From: Nitrospirota bacterium
GTDB lineage: Bacteria > Nitrospirota > Thermodesulfovibrionia > Thermodesulfovibrionales > UBA9159
Direction: 5' to 3'
Assembly (NCBI GenBank): GCA_023475105.1
Contig: JAMCWJ010000078.1
Span: 1 to 44,365, forward strand
DNA: 44,365 nucleotides
The notes below the pieces were generated by a model that ran no database searches, was not told where the DNA came from, and saw only the letters and a program-made list of their open reading frames with translations. This document shows positions 16,771 through 26,599 of the stretch, one piece after another. Positions within the stretch are counted from its first letter, which is position 1. Every line of letters begins with the position of its first letter. The position numbers and the translations under genes are program-made.

Positions 16771-17081
16771 GTCTCTATCCTCTCTATCTCGGATGCCTTT
16801 TTCCGGATCTCTTCGATCTCGGCGTTCAGTTTCTCGAGTTCACCGAGCGTCTCGATGATCACAGGGTCTCTGAGGACCGTTTTCTCGGGCTCCCCTCTGA
16901 GGGCGAAGACCCTTTCTCCGATGGTTCTCATCATCTCCGCCTTCTTTTTTTCCATCTCCGCGGACTTGTAGAGCAAACTGAAGACGGAGATTTCCACCTT
17001 CATCCTCTCATTCAGCAGAGAGGAAAACCATCTTACCTTGTCTACGCCCGAGTCGAAATTCTCCTTAACCTTTCTCCACAT
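16767..17081 (-). CDS. Hypothetical helical protein, 104 residues
   Basis: A 104-residue cytoplasmic protein with no family I recognise. It is almost wholly helical: an N-terminal MWRKVKENFDSGVDKVRWF stretch, then two charged helices, the last (about residues 72-104) with coiled-coil spacing. The ATG at 17081 is chosen over further upstream starts because it has AGGGAGG about five bases before it and because upstream codons belong to recG. It begins 11 bases after the recG stop and ends in a four-base overlap with pilD. Function unknown. Confidence 0.7.
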   Translation of the reverse strand: MWRKVKENFDSGVDKVRWFSSLLNERMKVEISVFSLLYKSAEMEKKKAEMMRTIGERVFALRGEPEKTVLRDPVIIETLGELEKLNAEIEEIRKKASEIERIET

Positions 17082-17091
17082 CGTTCCTCCC

Positions 17092-19182
<2,091 letters not shown>

Positions 19183-19200
19183 CGAGGACCTAAGGCGCCG

Positions 19201-20340
19201 TCACTCCGGATCTTTTTCCGGCTCCCCGGGGTCTCCGGCGCTCGTCGGCGATTCCTTTTTTGCCGGGTCTGTCTGAGCCGCGGTATCGGTCTCTTCCGTC
19301 CTCATCTTTGTGTACTCGGATTCGCTCAGAATGTCTATGTCCCATCCGGTCAGCTTCATCGCGAGTTTCACGTTCTGCCCTTTCTTCCCGATGGCGAGGG
19401 ACAACTGCAGGTCGTTGACCACCACCATGGCGGTCTTCTCTTCTTCGTTTATGCCGATCTTGTCCACACTGGCGGGACTGAGGGCCCGGGAGATGAGGAC
19501 CCTCGGGTCATCGGTCCAGGGAATGATATCGATCCGCTCTCCGCGCAACTCGCGGACGATGGACTGGACCCGCGTGCCTTTCATTCCGACGCAGGCCCCT
19601 ACGGGGTCTATCGTCGTGTCCTTGGAATAGACCGCAATCTTGGTCCTCTCTCCGGGTTCCCTGACGATGTTCCGTATGATGACAAGTCCCTCTGCTATTT
19701 CGGGCACCTCCATTGTGAAGAGCTGAAGGACAAAGTTCGGGTTCGTCCTCGTGAGGTAAATGACCGGTCCTTTCGGGGTCACCCTCACATCTTCTATATA
19801 CGCCCTGACCGTGTCGCCTCGTTTCAGGTTTTCACCCGGGAGGGACTCCTTCTGCGGCAGGACGGCTTCGGTTTTGCCGACGTTCAGGAAATAGATGCCC
19901 CTTTCCCTGCGCATCACGACGCCGCTGATAATGTGGCCGACCTTGTCCTTGAATTCTTTGAATATGACATCCCGCTCCGCTTCCCTGAAGCGCTGAAAGA
20001 TCACCTGCTTGGCGGTCTGGGCCGCTATCCTGCCGAAATCCTGAAGATGGATAGGCACTTCCACTTCTTCGTCGAACGACTTGCCGGGCAAGAGCGCATT
20101 CGCCTCCTCCAGCGAAATCTCCTCGTCCTTGTCTACGACGTTTTCGACGACCCTCTTCGTTTCGAACACGCTGATATTGCACGTTTTGGGGTCGATCCTG
20201 AGGTTGACGTTCGTTCTCCCTCCATAGCGTTTTCGCGCAGCGGAAAGCAGGGCGGATTCCAGGGTCGACAGAAGCATCTCGCGCGGGATGCCCTTCTCCC
20301 TGCTCAACTGGTCAATAAGAAAACAGAGTTCTTTCGTCAT
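19201..20340 (-). CDS. nusA: Transcription termination/antitermination factor NusA
   Basis: A 379-residue RNA polymerase-binding factor for pausing, termination and antitermination. It has the N-terminal polymerase-binding domain (1 to about 125), the S1 domain (about 130-200; VGHIISGVVMRRERGIYFLN), and the KH1/KH2 region (about 225-345; GACVGMKGTRVQSIVRELRG and AIGKKGQNVKLAMKLTGWDI). The last 40 residues are an acidic, Pro/Thr-rich tail in place of the C-terminal acidic repeats seen in enterobacteria. The start overlaps the rimP stop by four bases. In E. coli NusA regulates its own operon, which bears on the hairpin found before rimP here. Confidence 0.96.
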   Translation of the reverse strand: MTKELCFLIDQLSREKGIPREMLLSTLESALLSAARKRYGGRTNVNLRIDPKTCNISVFETKRVVENVVDKDEEISLEEANALLPGKSFDEEVEVPIHLQDFGRIAAQTAKQVIFQRFREAERDVIFKEFKDKVGHIISGVVMRRERGIYFLNVGKTEAVLPQKESLPGENLKRGDTVRAYIEDVRVTPKGPVIYLTRTNPNFVLQLFTMEVPEIAEGLVIIRNIVREPGERTKIAVYSKDTTIDPVGACVGMKGTRVQSIVRELRGERIDIIPWTDDPRVLISRALSPASVDKIGINEEEKTAMVVVNDLQLSLAIGKKGQNVKLAMKLTGWDIDILSESEYTKMRTEETDTAAQTDPAKKESPTSAGDPGEPEKDPE

Positions 20341-20804
20341 TTCAGTTCTATCTCCAACCTTGCCTTCGCTATCATCGTGATCGGGATGAATATATCTTCG
20401 CCGTCATCCCCGGGAGACAGCCGCAACGTCTCATCGCTCACCCCTAGTAACCTTCCCACGAAGAAAGTCCGGTTACCGATCTTTTCCCGTGTGACGATTC
20501 TGACAAGTTTCCCGATGCTCTTTCTGAAGTCCTCCGTGCTTTTCAACGGCCGGTCAAGTCCCGGCGAAGACACCTCCAGGGTGTAGGGGCCCGCAATCGG
20601 GTCTTCTACATCGAGGAGGGCCGAAAGGCTTTTGCTGAAGGACTCGCAATCGCCGAGGGTCACGCCGCCCTCCTTGTCGATAACCGCCCTGAGAAGCCTT
20701 CTCTTCCCTCTGCCGGACAGGTGTATCTCCACAAGCTCACAGCCGCACTCGTCTGCCGTCTGAGCCGCCAAAGCGCGCACCGAATCCTCGACATTCATCT
20801 CCAT
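20337..20804 (-). CDS. rimP: Ribosome maturation factor RimP
   Basis: A 155-residue factor for 30S subunit maturation. The N-terminal domain shows ECGCELVEIHLSGRGKRRLL and the family's VSSPGLDRPLKSTEDFRK block (about residues 78-95), followed by the C-terminal Sm-like domain. The ATG at 20804 is taken as the start. A GTG at 20831 would add nine residues but lies inside a hairpin, and an ATG six bases downstream (20798) is also possible. None has a clear ribosome binding site, which is unusual. It is the first gene of the rimP-nusA run and is preceded by a promoter and a terminator-like hairpin. Confidence 0.92.
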   Translation of the reverse strand: MEMNVEDSVRALAAQTADECGCELVEIHLSGRGKRRLLRAVIDKEGGVTLGDCESFSKSLSALLDVEDPIAGPYTLEVSSPGLDRPLKSTEDFRKSIGKLVRIVTREKIGNRTFFVGRLLGVSDETLRLSPGDDGEDIFIPITMIAKARLEIELK

Positions 20805-20836
20805 AATAAAACAAAAGAGTGGTCTGGCCACTCTTT
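20805..20836 (-). terminator. Terminator-like hairpin before rimP, possible attenuator
   Basis: On the minus strand a nine-base stem AAAGAGTGG / CCACTCTTT with a five-base loop is followed at once by TGTTTTATT, running into the rimP ATG. This is the form of an intrinsic terminator. The upstream lipoprotein gene already has its own stronger terminator, and the rimP promoter lies between the two. The hairpin would therefore sit in the roughly 50-base rimP-nusA leader, where it could serve as an attenuator. Attenuation is inference. Confidence 0.55.
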
Positions 20837-20860
20837 GAAGGAAAAACTCTAATTGTATTT

Positions 20861-20889
20861 ATAATAAAATTATTGCGGAGAAAAAGCAA
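20861..20889 (-). promoter_or_regulatory. Promoter of rimP-nusA operon
   Basis: TTGCTT (20884-20889) and TATTAT (20861-20866) on the minus strand are 17 bases apart. The -10 matches five of six consensus bases. The -35 lies in the T-rich tail of the preceding lipoprotein terminator, so terminator and promoter share bases. Transcription would start near 20854, about 50 bases before the rimP ATG. Confidence 0.45.
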
Positions 20890-20918
20890 CCTCAGGGGTG
20901 GAGAACCACCCCTGAGGT
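20879..20918 (-). terminator. Intrinsic terminator of the lipoprotein gene
   Basis: A perfect 13-base stem (ACCTCAGGGGTGG at 20889-20901, its complement at 20906-20918) with a four-base loop. On the minus strand it is followed by TGCTTTTT. It stands eight bases after the stop codon of the small lipoprotein gene. This is the clearest terminator in the window. Confidence 0.88.
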
Positions 20919-20926
20919 GGGTAACA

Positions 20927-21121
20927 CTATTTTCCCGGTGCCGGAGCCGGAGCTGGTGCCGGTGCCGGAGCCTCGGCCGGCTTCTCTGGTGCCGGAGCCG
21001 GAGCTGGTGCCGGTGCCGGAGCCTCGGCCGGCTTCTGCTCCTCAGCCTTTTTGCAGCCTACAGTGAGGCTGAATGCTACTATGAGCAATAATGAAAGTAA
21101 CAAAGCGATGATTTTTTTCAT
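20927..21121 (-). CDS. Small Pro/Ala-repeat lipoprotein
   Basis: A 64-residue secreted lipoprotein. The signal peptide (MKKIIALLLSLLLIVAFS) ends in the lipobox LTVGC, with C23 as the lipidated Cys. The mature part is KKAEEQK followed by two 17-residue repeats of the form PAEAP(AP)5EK, a stiff, extended Pro-Ala chain. Such chains often act as spacers through the periplasm or peptidoglycan, as in TonB, but no partner domain is attached. It has a perfect ribosome binding site (AGGAGGTGA, eight bases from the ATG), a consensus promoter and its own terminator, so it is a strong single-gene transcript and probably abundant. Function unknown. Confidence 0.8.
   Translation of the reverse strand: MKKIIALLLSLLLIVAFSLTVGCKKAEEQKPAEAPAPAPAPAPAPEKPAEAPAPAPAPAPAPGK
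20937..21036 (-). repeat. Tandem repeat, 51-base period, in lipoprotein gene
   Basis: Two near-identical copies (20937-20985 and 20988-21036) identical over 49 bases, with a 51-base period. They encode the two 17-residue Pro-Ala repeats. Being in-frame, copy number could vary by recombination without breaking the gene. Confidence 0.85.
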
Positions 21122-21164
21122 TTAAAGTGTCACCTCCTTCCTGTTGGAATGCTTAAACCTTCCA

Positions 21165-21194
21165 ATTATTACCATATATGGGGAACAATGTCAA
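21165..21194 (-). promoter_or_regulatory. Strong promoter of the lipoprotein gene
   Basis: A perfect TTGACA (-35, 21189-21194 on the minus strand) and AATAAT (-10, 21165-21170; five of six) are 18 bases apart, about 45 bases before the lipoprotein ATG at 21121. It is the closest match to the housekeeping sigma consensus in the window. Confidence 0.68.
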
Positions 21195-21363
21195 GAAAAA
21201 ATTCTCTTTTTTTACCTGCCATTCACGGCAAGCATGTCTTTTTTCTTCGTTGGCCTGTTCCCCTTCCCTGCTCTATAGAAAGAATACCTGCAAATATGCC
21301 GCCTGTCAATCACACGCGACGCCTGAGCCGGGGCTCTTTGGCGGGGGGAGCTTCACAATTTGA

Positions 21364-21372
21364 TGGTATAAT
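21364..21372 (+). promoter_or_regulatory. Extended -10 promoter of the site-2 protease gene
   Basis: TGGTATAAT, a TGn extension and a perfect -10 hexamer, 38 bases before the ATG at 21411. The same nine bases occur before acyP and ftsK. No clear -35 is seen. Confidence 0.5.
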
Positions 21373-21410
21373 GAGGTAAATCTTCTCTGCGACACAACGC
21401 GAGGCTGAGC

Positions 21411-22532
21411 ATGGATAATCCTTTACAGCACGGCTCCTGGAAGATAGCGACGGTCATGGGAATACCCATAAGGGTGCACTTCTCCTGGCTCGTCGTCCTC
21501 GGACTGATCACGTGGTCCCTGTCGGCCTTCTATTTTCCGAAGGCCGCTCCCGAACTTCCTGTTCTCTTTTATTGGATCGGAGGTCTGGTGGCGGCGCTGC
21601 TGCTTTTTGTATCGGTCGCGCTTCATGAGCTTTCCCATTCCCTGGTCGCTTTGAAGTACAGACTGCCGATACTGAACATCACGCTCTTCATCTTCGGCGG
21701 GGTCTCGCAGATGAAAGATGAGCCGCCCGGTCCGAAGGCGGAATTCAGGATAGCCCTGGCCGGGCCCCTGTCGAGTCTCGTCCTGGCGTTCCTTTTTTTC
21801 CTTCTCGGCTATTCGGTACGAGGGGAACTGGCGAAGGCGCTTTTTGCCTACATCTCCAGGCTGAATCTTGTCCTCGGCCTCTTTAACCTGATACCCGGTT
21901 TTCCGATGGATGGAGGGCGGGTGGTGAGGGCGTTTATCTGGAAAAGGACGGGAAACTTTCTTCATGCCACCCGAAGGGCCTCCGGATATGGCCGGAAAAT
22001 CGCGCTCTTATTCATCCTTTCCGGATTATTGTGGATATTCGCCGGATTCCCGGGCGGCCTCTGGATGATGCTTATCGGATGGTTTCTTCATACCGCCGCC
22101 CAGTCGAGTTATCAACAGGCGAGTCTCCAGCAGACTCTTCAAGGGGTAAAAGTCAGGGACATCATGACAAGGGATATCGTGAGTCTGCCGTCGGATGCGA
22201 CACTCGATGAAGCGGTGAACGGGTATTTCCTGAAGCACGGGTACGGCGGCTTCCCTGTGGTACGCGACGGGAGGTTTCTCGGATTTGTGACCCTCAAGGA
22301 AATCAAGGACGTCCCGAGAGAGCGGTGGCGGGAGGTAAAGGTAGCCGAGGTGCTGATACCTCATCGTCCGCAATGGGAGGTCTCTGAAGAGGACGATGCG
22401 GTGAAGGCCCTCGAATTGATGATCCGCGAAGATGCAGGGAGGCTCGTGGTGACAAGGAACGAAGAATTGGCGGGTCTCATCACGAGAAACGGAATAGCGA
22501 AGTATGTGCAGATCATGGAGGAGCAGCGCTAA
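21411..22532 (+). CDS. Site-2 protease family membrane protease with CBS domains
   Basis: A 373-residue intramembrane zinc metalloprotease of family M50 (site-2 protease, Rip1/SpoIVFB-like CBS branch). The zinc motif HELSH (about residues 71-75) lies in a hydrophobic helix, and the third ligand is in NLIPGFPMDGGRV (about 159-171). Five or six membrane segments are visible up to about residue 235. Two CBS repeats follow (about 245-300, VRDIMTRDIVSLPSDATL, and 305-370), which usually bind adenine nucleotides and gate the protease. The substrate is not known; relatives cut membrane-bound anti-sigma factors or pro-proteins. It stands alone with its own promoter, upstream of the arg genes. Confidence 0.92.
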   Translation: MDNPLQHGSWKIATVMGIPIRVHFSWLVVLGLITWSLSAFYFPKAAPELPVLFYWIGGLVAALLLFVSVALHELSHSLVALKYRLPILNITLFIFGGVSQMKDEPPGPKAEFRIALAGPLSSLVLAFLFFLLGYSVRGELAKALFAYISRLNLVLGLFNLIPGFPMDGGRVVRAFIWKRTGNFLHATRRASGYGRKIALLFILSGLLWIFAGFPGGLWMMLIGWFLHTAAQSSYQQASLQQTLQGVKVRDIMTRDIVSLPSDATLDEAVNGYFLKHGYGGFPVVRDGRFLGFVTLKEIKDVPRERWREVKVAEVLIPHRPQWEVSEEDDAVKALELMIREDAGRLVVTRNEELAGLITRNGIAKYVQIMEEQR

Positions 22533-22577
22533 CCCTTCGGGCGGAAACCGTTTTTCTTACGAAATCCCCGTTATTAT

Positions 22578-22607
22578 TTGATTTTTTTTGGGTTTATCCG
22601 TTATTAT
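22578..22607 (+). promoter_or_regulatory. Promoter of argD, predicting a leaderless mRNA
   Basis: TTGATT (22578-22583) and TATTAT (22602-22607) are 18 bases apart; the -10 ends only six bases before the argD ATG at 22614. Transcription would then begin at or next to the A of the ATG. The argD start has no ribosome binding site, which fits a leaderless message. Confidence 0.45.
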
Positions 22608-22613
22608 TGCTGT

Positions 22614-23813
22614 ATGGATGTCAAGAAAATCCTTGAAGAATCGAACCACTATATAATGAATACCTACACGAGGTTTCCCCTTGTCCTAAGAAAGGGACGG
22701 GGGATGCATGTCTGGAGTTCGGACGGCAAGGAGTATCTCGATTTTGTGGGCGGAATCGCCGTGAATATCCTCGGCCACTGCCATCCGAAGGTCGTGATCG
22801 CCCTCCAGAAGCAGGCGCAGAGGCTTCTGCACGTCTCGAACCTTTTCCACAACGAACCTCAGATAAAGCTGGCGAAGCTCCTCGTGGAGCATTCTTTTGC
22901 CGACAAGGTCTTTTTCTGCAATTCCGGGGCCGAGGCGAATGAGGCCGCCATAAAGCTGGCCCGTAAATACGCAAAGGAGAACATGCATGGAAACCGGTAC
23001 GAGATCATAACAGCGCTGAATTCATTCCACGGCCGCACCCTTGCGACGCTCACTGCGACAGGACAGAAAAAGTTCCAGAAAGGCTTCGAGCCGCTCGTTC
23101 CTGGTTTCAGGCATGTCGAATTCGACGACATTGCTGCGCTCAGGAAGGCGATATCGGATGAGACATGCGCGGTGATGCTCGAACCGATCCAGGGGGAAGG
23201 AGGCGTACGACTCCCTTCTGCCGGCTATCTCATGGAAGTGCAGGAGGAATGTCGCGAACACGAACTTCTGCTTATACTCGACGAGGTCCAGACAGGCATG
23301 GGAAGAACGGGGAGTCTCTTCGCCTATGAAGATTTCGGCATCGTTCCCGATGTGATGACCCTGGCGAAGGGACTTGGCGCCGGATTCCCGATAGGGGCCA
23401 TGCTCGCCACGAACAAAGTCGCTTCCGCATTCCAGCCGGGCAGTCATGCGTCGACGTTCGGGGGAAACCCGCTGGCCTGTGCCGCGGGCATTGCGACTGT
23501 CGAAACCCTTCTTGAGGACGGGTTCGTTCTCGACCAATGCAGGCGCATGGGGAAGTATCTTGTCAACGGGCTGGAAGAGATCAAGAAGGAATATCCGAGC
23601 GTCATCACGGACATCAGGGGTAGGGGCCTCCTTGCGGGGATGGAGCTTACGAGGGAGTGCGGAGCCATAGTGAAGGCATGCATGGAAAGGGGCGTCATCA
23701 TAAACTGCACTGCCGGGAACGTGCTGAGGTTTACCCCGCCTCTTATCGTGCAGGAGAAGGAGATTGACCATATGCTCGACATACTTGACGATGTGCTGGG
23801 GAGATTGTCATGA
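22614..23813 (+). CDS. argD: Acetylornithine aminotransferase
   Basis: A 399-residue PLP-dependent class III aminotransferase. It converts N-acetylglutamate semialdehyde to N-acetylornithine in arginine synthesis, and may also serve in lysine synthesis. The PLP-binding features are NSGAEANEAAIKLARKYA, the Asp in LILDEVQTGMGRTG, and the Schiff-base Lys in TLAKGLGAGFPIGAM. HASTFGGNPLACAAG completes the site. The ATG at 22614 (MDVKKILEESNHYIM) matches the family's N-terminus; a start 12 codons upstream would add a stretch that overlaps the promoter. The next gene, argF, starts in a four-base overlap with the argD stop. Confidence 0.94.
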   Translation: MDVKKILEESNHYIMNTYTRFPLVLRKGRGMHVWSSDGKEYLDFVGGIAVNILGHCHPKVVIALQKQAQRLLHVSNLFHNEPQIKLAKLLVEHSFADKVFFCNSGAEANEAAIKLARKYAKENMHGNRYEIITALNSFHGRTLATLTATGQKKFQKGFEPLVPGFRHVEFDDIAALRKAISDETCAVMLEPIQGEGGVRLPSAGYLMEVQEECREHELLLILDEVQTGMGRTGSLFAYEDFGIVPDVMTLAKGLGAGFPIGAMLATNKVASAFQPGSHASTFGGNPLACAAGIATVETLLEDGFVLDQCRRMGKYLVNGLEEIKKEYPSVITDIRGRGLLAGMELTRECGAIVKACMERGVIINCTAGNVLRFTPPLIVQEKEIDHMLDILDDVLGRLS

Positions 23814-24727
23814 AAAGAGACCTGCTTACGCTCTGGGATCTTTCCCCGGAAGAGATCGGCGCCCTGATCGGCAGGGCAATGCAGCTCAGGTCCGGCGAGG
23901 ACAGGAACAGGTGTCCGCTGATGGGGAAAAGCGTGGGCCTCCTGTTCGAGAAAGCATCAACGAGAACAAGGGTCTCCTTTGAGGCGGGGATCTATCAGCT
24001 CGGCGCCCAGGCGATTTATATGAACGCAATGGAGCTCCAGATGGGGAGAGGGGAGACGATAGAGGACACCGCGAGGACCCTTTCGCGTTACCTGGATTCG
24101 ATAATCATAAGGACGTCCGAGCATTCGCGACTCGAGCGCTTTGCCTTGAGCGCGGACATTCCGGTGATCAACGGTCTTTCGAACAGCCATCATCCTTGTC
24201 AGGTCCTCGCGGACCTCATGACGATCAGGGAAAAAAAAGGAAGACTGAAAGGGATACATCTTGCCTTCATCGGCGACGGCAACAATGTTGCGAACTCGCT
24301 GATCGAGGCAGCGTGCAGGATGGAAATCAACCTTGTTATTGCCTGTCCCGAAGGATATGAGCCCGACCCCGACGTGCTCGAGAGGGCGAGAGAAGCCGCC
24401 AGGAGCGAGATCCTGATGCTTGCCGATCCCAGGGAGGCTGCGGGGAGAGCGGATGTCATCTATACCGACGTATGGGTAAGCATGGGCCAGGAGAGGGAAG
24501 CGGAGGAGCGAAAAAGGAGGTTCAAGCCCTATCAGGTGAACGACGCGCTGCTTTCCTGCGCAAAAAAAGATGCGATCGTGATGCACTGTCTTCCTGCCCA
24601 CCGCGGGGAAGAGATAACGGACGAGGTGATAGACGGGCCCCGCAGCGTGGTTTTTGATCAGGCGGAGAACCGGCTTCACTCGCAAAAGGCTCTCCTGGAG
24701 TTTCTGGTGCAGGACAGCCGTGGGTGA
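23810..24727 (+). CDS. argF: Ornithine carbamoyltransferase
   Basis: A 305-residue enzyme making citrulline from ornithine and carbamoyl phosphate, the step after argD-derived ornithine. The carbamoyl phosphate motif STRTR (about residues 50-54), HPCQ (about 126-129) and the ornithine-site HCLPAHRGEE (about 262-271) are all present, and the length is typical of the anabolic enzyme. It overlaps argD by four bases and the RNase J start by eight, so the three genes form one operon. Confidence 0.95.
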   Translation: MKRDLLTLWDLSPEEIGALIGRAMQLRSGEDRNRCPLMGKSVGLLFEKASTRTRVSFEAGIYQLGAQAIYMNAMELQMGRGETIEDTARTLSRYLDSIIIRTSEHSRLERFALSADIPVINGLSNSHHPCQVLADLMTIREKKGRLKGIHLAFIGDGNNVANSLIEAACRMEINLVIACPEGYEPDPDVLERAREAARSEILMLADPREAAGRADVIYTDVWVSMGQEREAEERKRRFKPYQVNDALLSCAKKDAIVMHCLPAHRGEEITDEVIDGPRSVVFDQAENRLHSQKALLEFLVQDSRG

Positions 24728-26375
24728 GACCCTTTCGATAATCCCTCTCGGCGGTGTCGAGGAGATCGGCCTCAACTCCACGGTCTTCGAATACGCCGGG
24801 GATATCATCATGGTCGATGCAGGCCTCATGTTTCCTGAAGAAGACATGCTCGGAGTCGACTTCGTCATCCCCGATTTTTCCTATCTCCTCGAAAACAGGG
24901 AAAAGGTCAGGGGGATCGTCATCACCCACGGACACGAAGACCACACCGGGGGCCTTCCTTTTCTCCTGAAGGAACTCGATGTTCCGGTTTACGGAACCCC
25001 GCTTACGATCGGCCTCATCAGGGAGAAACTCGCTGAACATCACCTCGAGCATATCAGGCTGATTGCGGTGAGGCCGAGGGATGTCATCAAACTCGGCGCC
25101 TTTACCGTCGAGTTTGTCAGGGTCACGCACAGTATCGTGGACGGAGTCGGGCTCGGCATCACGACGCCCCTCGGAAGGGTGGTTCATACGGGCGACTTCA
25201 AGCTCGACCCCACTCCCGTCGACGGCCAGCTAATGGACTTTCACAAGTTCTCCGAATACGGCGAGACCGGGACTCTGCTTATGCTTTCGGACAGTACAAA
25301 CGCGGAGAAGGGCGGTTTCACCTTTTCCGAAAAGGAGGTGCGCAGGGCCTTTGAAGATATCTTTTCGAAGGCGCAGGGGAGAATTATCATCGCCACCTTT
25401 GCCTCGAACATCCACAGGATACAGCAGGCGATCGACGTGGCGGTGATGTTCGGCAGGAAGGTCATCCTCTGCGGGAAGAGCATCGTCTCGAACACCCAGA
25501 TAGCCCTCGACCTCGGCTATCTGAAGATCCCGGCGAACACGTGGCTGCGGCTCGAAGACCTGAACAAGCTGAAGGACGAGGAGGTCGTGATCATTACCAC
25601 GGGCAGCCAGGGAGAGCCGATGAGCGTGCTCTCGAGGATCGCCACGGGCGAACATAAGTCGATACAGATCAGGGACGGCGATACGGTCATCCTTTCCGCG
25701 AAGATCATCCCGGGAAACGAGCGCTCCATCGGCAAGATCATCAACCATCTCTTCAGGCGCGGTGCGAACGTGATTTACGAGAAGGTTTCGGAGATCCATG
25801 TCTCGGGGCACGGCTCGAAGGAAGAACTGAAGCTGATGCTGAACATGGTGCGGCCCAGATACTTCATGCCGGTCCACGGGGAATACCGGCACCTGAGATA
25901 CCACGCGATGCTCGCGGAAAAAACGGTGGTGCCGTGGGAAAACATATTTATTCTCGAGAACGGAGAAGTCCTCGAGATTTCCGACACCGGCGCGAGGAAA
26001 AACGGCGCCGTGAGTTCGGGACGGGTCTTTATCGACGGAAAAGGCATGGGAGACGTGGAGGACATGGTGCTGCGGGACAGGCGCAGGCTTGCTCATGACG
26101 GCATCGTGCTTGTGCTGATCGCGGTCGAGAAGGTGAGCGGCGCCATCGTCTCGGGTCCCGACATCATGTCTCGGGGATTCATCTTCGAGGATACCTCGCC
26201 AGAGGTGATGAACGACGTGAAGGCACTGGTGACCGACACCCTCAGGCAGATGGACAAAGAGATGATCACCGACTCTTCCCTCCTTCAGGCAAAAGTGAGG
26301 AGCACACTGAAAAAATACCTCCGCAACACCATGGAGCGCAGGCCGATGATCATGCCTATCATCGTCGAGGTCTGA
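24720..26375 (+). CDS. rnj: Ribonuclease J
   Basis: A 551-residue metallo-beta-lactamase/beta-CASP ribonuclease, with 5'-3' exonuclease and endonuclease activity in RNA decay and maturation. The zinc motif is THGHEDHTGG (about residues 68-77), and a beta-CASP segment SDSTNAEKGG is near 190. HVSGHGSKEELKLML lies in the last part of the catalytic core, followed by the RNase J C-terminal domain. The GTG at 24720 is chosen because it begins MGETLSIIPLGGVEEIGLN, the family's usual N-terminus; it overlaps the last eight bases of argF. Linkage of RNase J to arginine genes is unusual, and probably reflects transcription convenience rather than function. Confidence 0.94.
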   Translation: MGETLSIIPLGGVEEIGLNSTVFEYAGDIIMVDAGLMFPEEDMLGVDFVIPDFSYLLENREKVRGIVITHGHEDHTGGLPFLLKELDVPVYGTPLTIGLIREKLAEHHLEHIRLIAVRPRDVIKLGAFTVEFVRVTHSIVDGVGLGITTPLGRVVHTGDFKLDPTPVDGQLMDFHKFSEYGETGTLLMLSDSTNAEKGGFTFSEKEVRRAFEDIFSKAQGRIIIATFASNIHRIQQAIDVAVMFGRKVILCGKSIVSNTQIALDLGYLKIPANTWLRLEDLNKLKDEEVVIITTGSQGEPMSVLSRIATGEHKSIQIRDGDTVILSAKIIPGNERSIGKIINHLFRRGANVIYEKVSEIHVSGHGSKEELKLMLNMVRPRYFMPVHGEYRHLRYHAMLAEKTVVPWENIFILENGEVLEISDTGARKNGAVSSGRVFIDGKGMGDVEDMVLRDRRRLAHDGIVLVLIAVEKVSGAIVSGPDIMSRGFIFEDTSPEVMNDVKALVTDTLRQMDKEMITDSSLLQAKVRSTLKKYLRNTMERRPMIMPIIVEV

Positions 26376-26548
26376 AGGGTTCTTCACGTGCCGCTCCCGT
26401 CTCTCTTCCTTTGAAACCGGAAAGGACGGTCTGCCTGCCGAACGAACCCCGGCGCCTCCGGTTCGTTCTCCCGGTGAGGTTCTGCGCACTCCGGGACAGG
26501 ACGGACGGCTGCGGCCCCGGAACGATGCCGCATGCTGCAAATTCAATC

Positions 26549-26557
26549 TGGTATAAT
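26549..26557 (+). promoter_or_regulatory. Extended -10 promoter of ftsK
   Basis: TGGTATAAT 42 bases before the ftsK ATG at 26600. It is identical to the elements before acyP and the site-2 protease gene and lacks a clear -35. Confidence 0.5.
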
Positions 26558-26599
26558 CAACAGTGACAGGCAGGGCGCCGCGCCTGTTTCAAGGAGGAC

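Noticed and set aside
26440-26468. Nine-base inverted repeat GAACGAACC / GGTTCGTTC after the RNase J gene
   Set aside because: It could be a Rho-independent hairpin, but the loop is 11 bases and no T tract follows; possibly chance or a Rho-dependent end.
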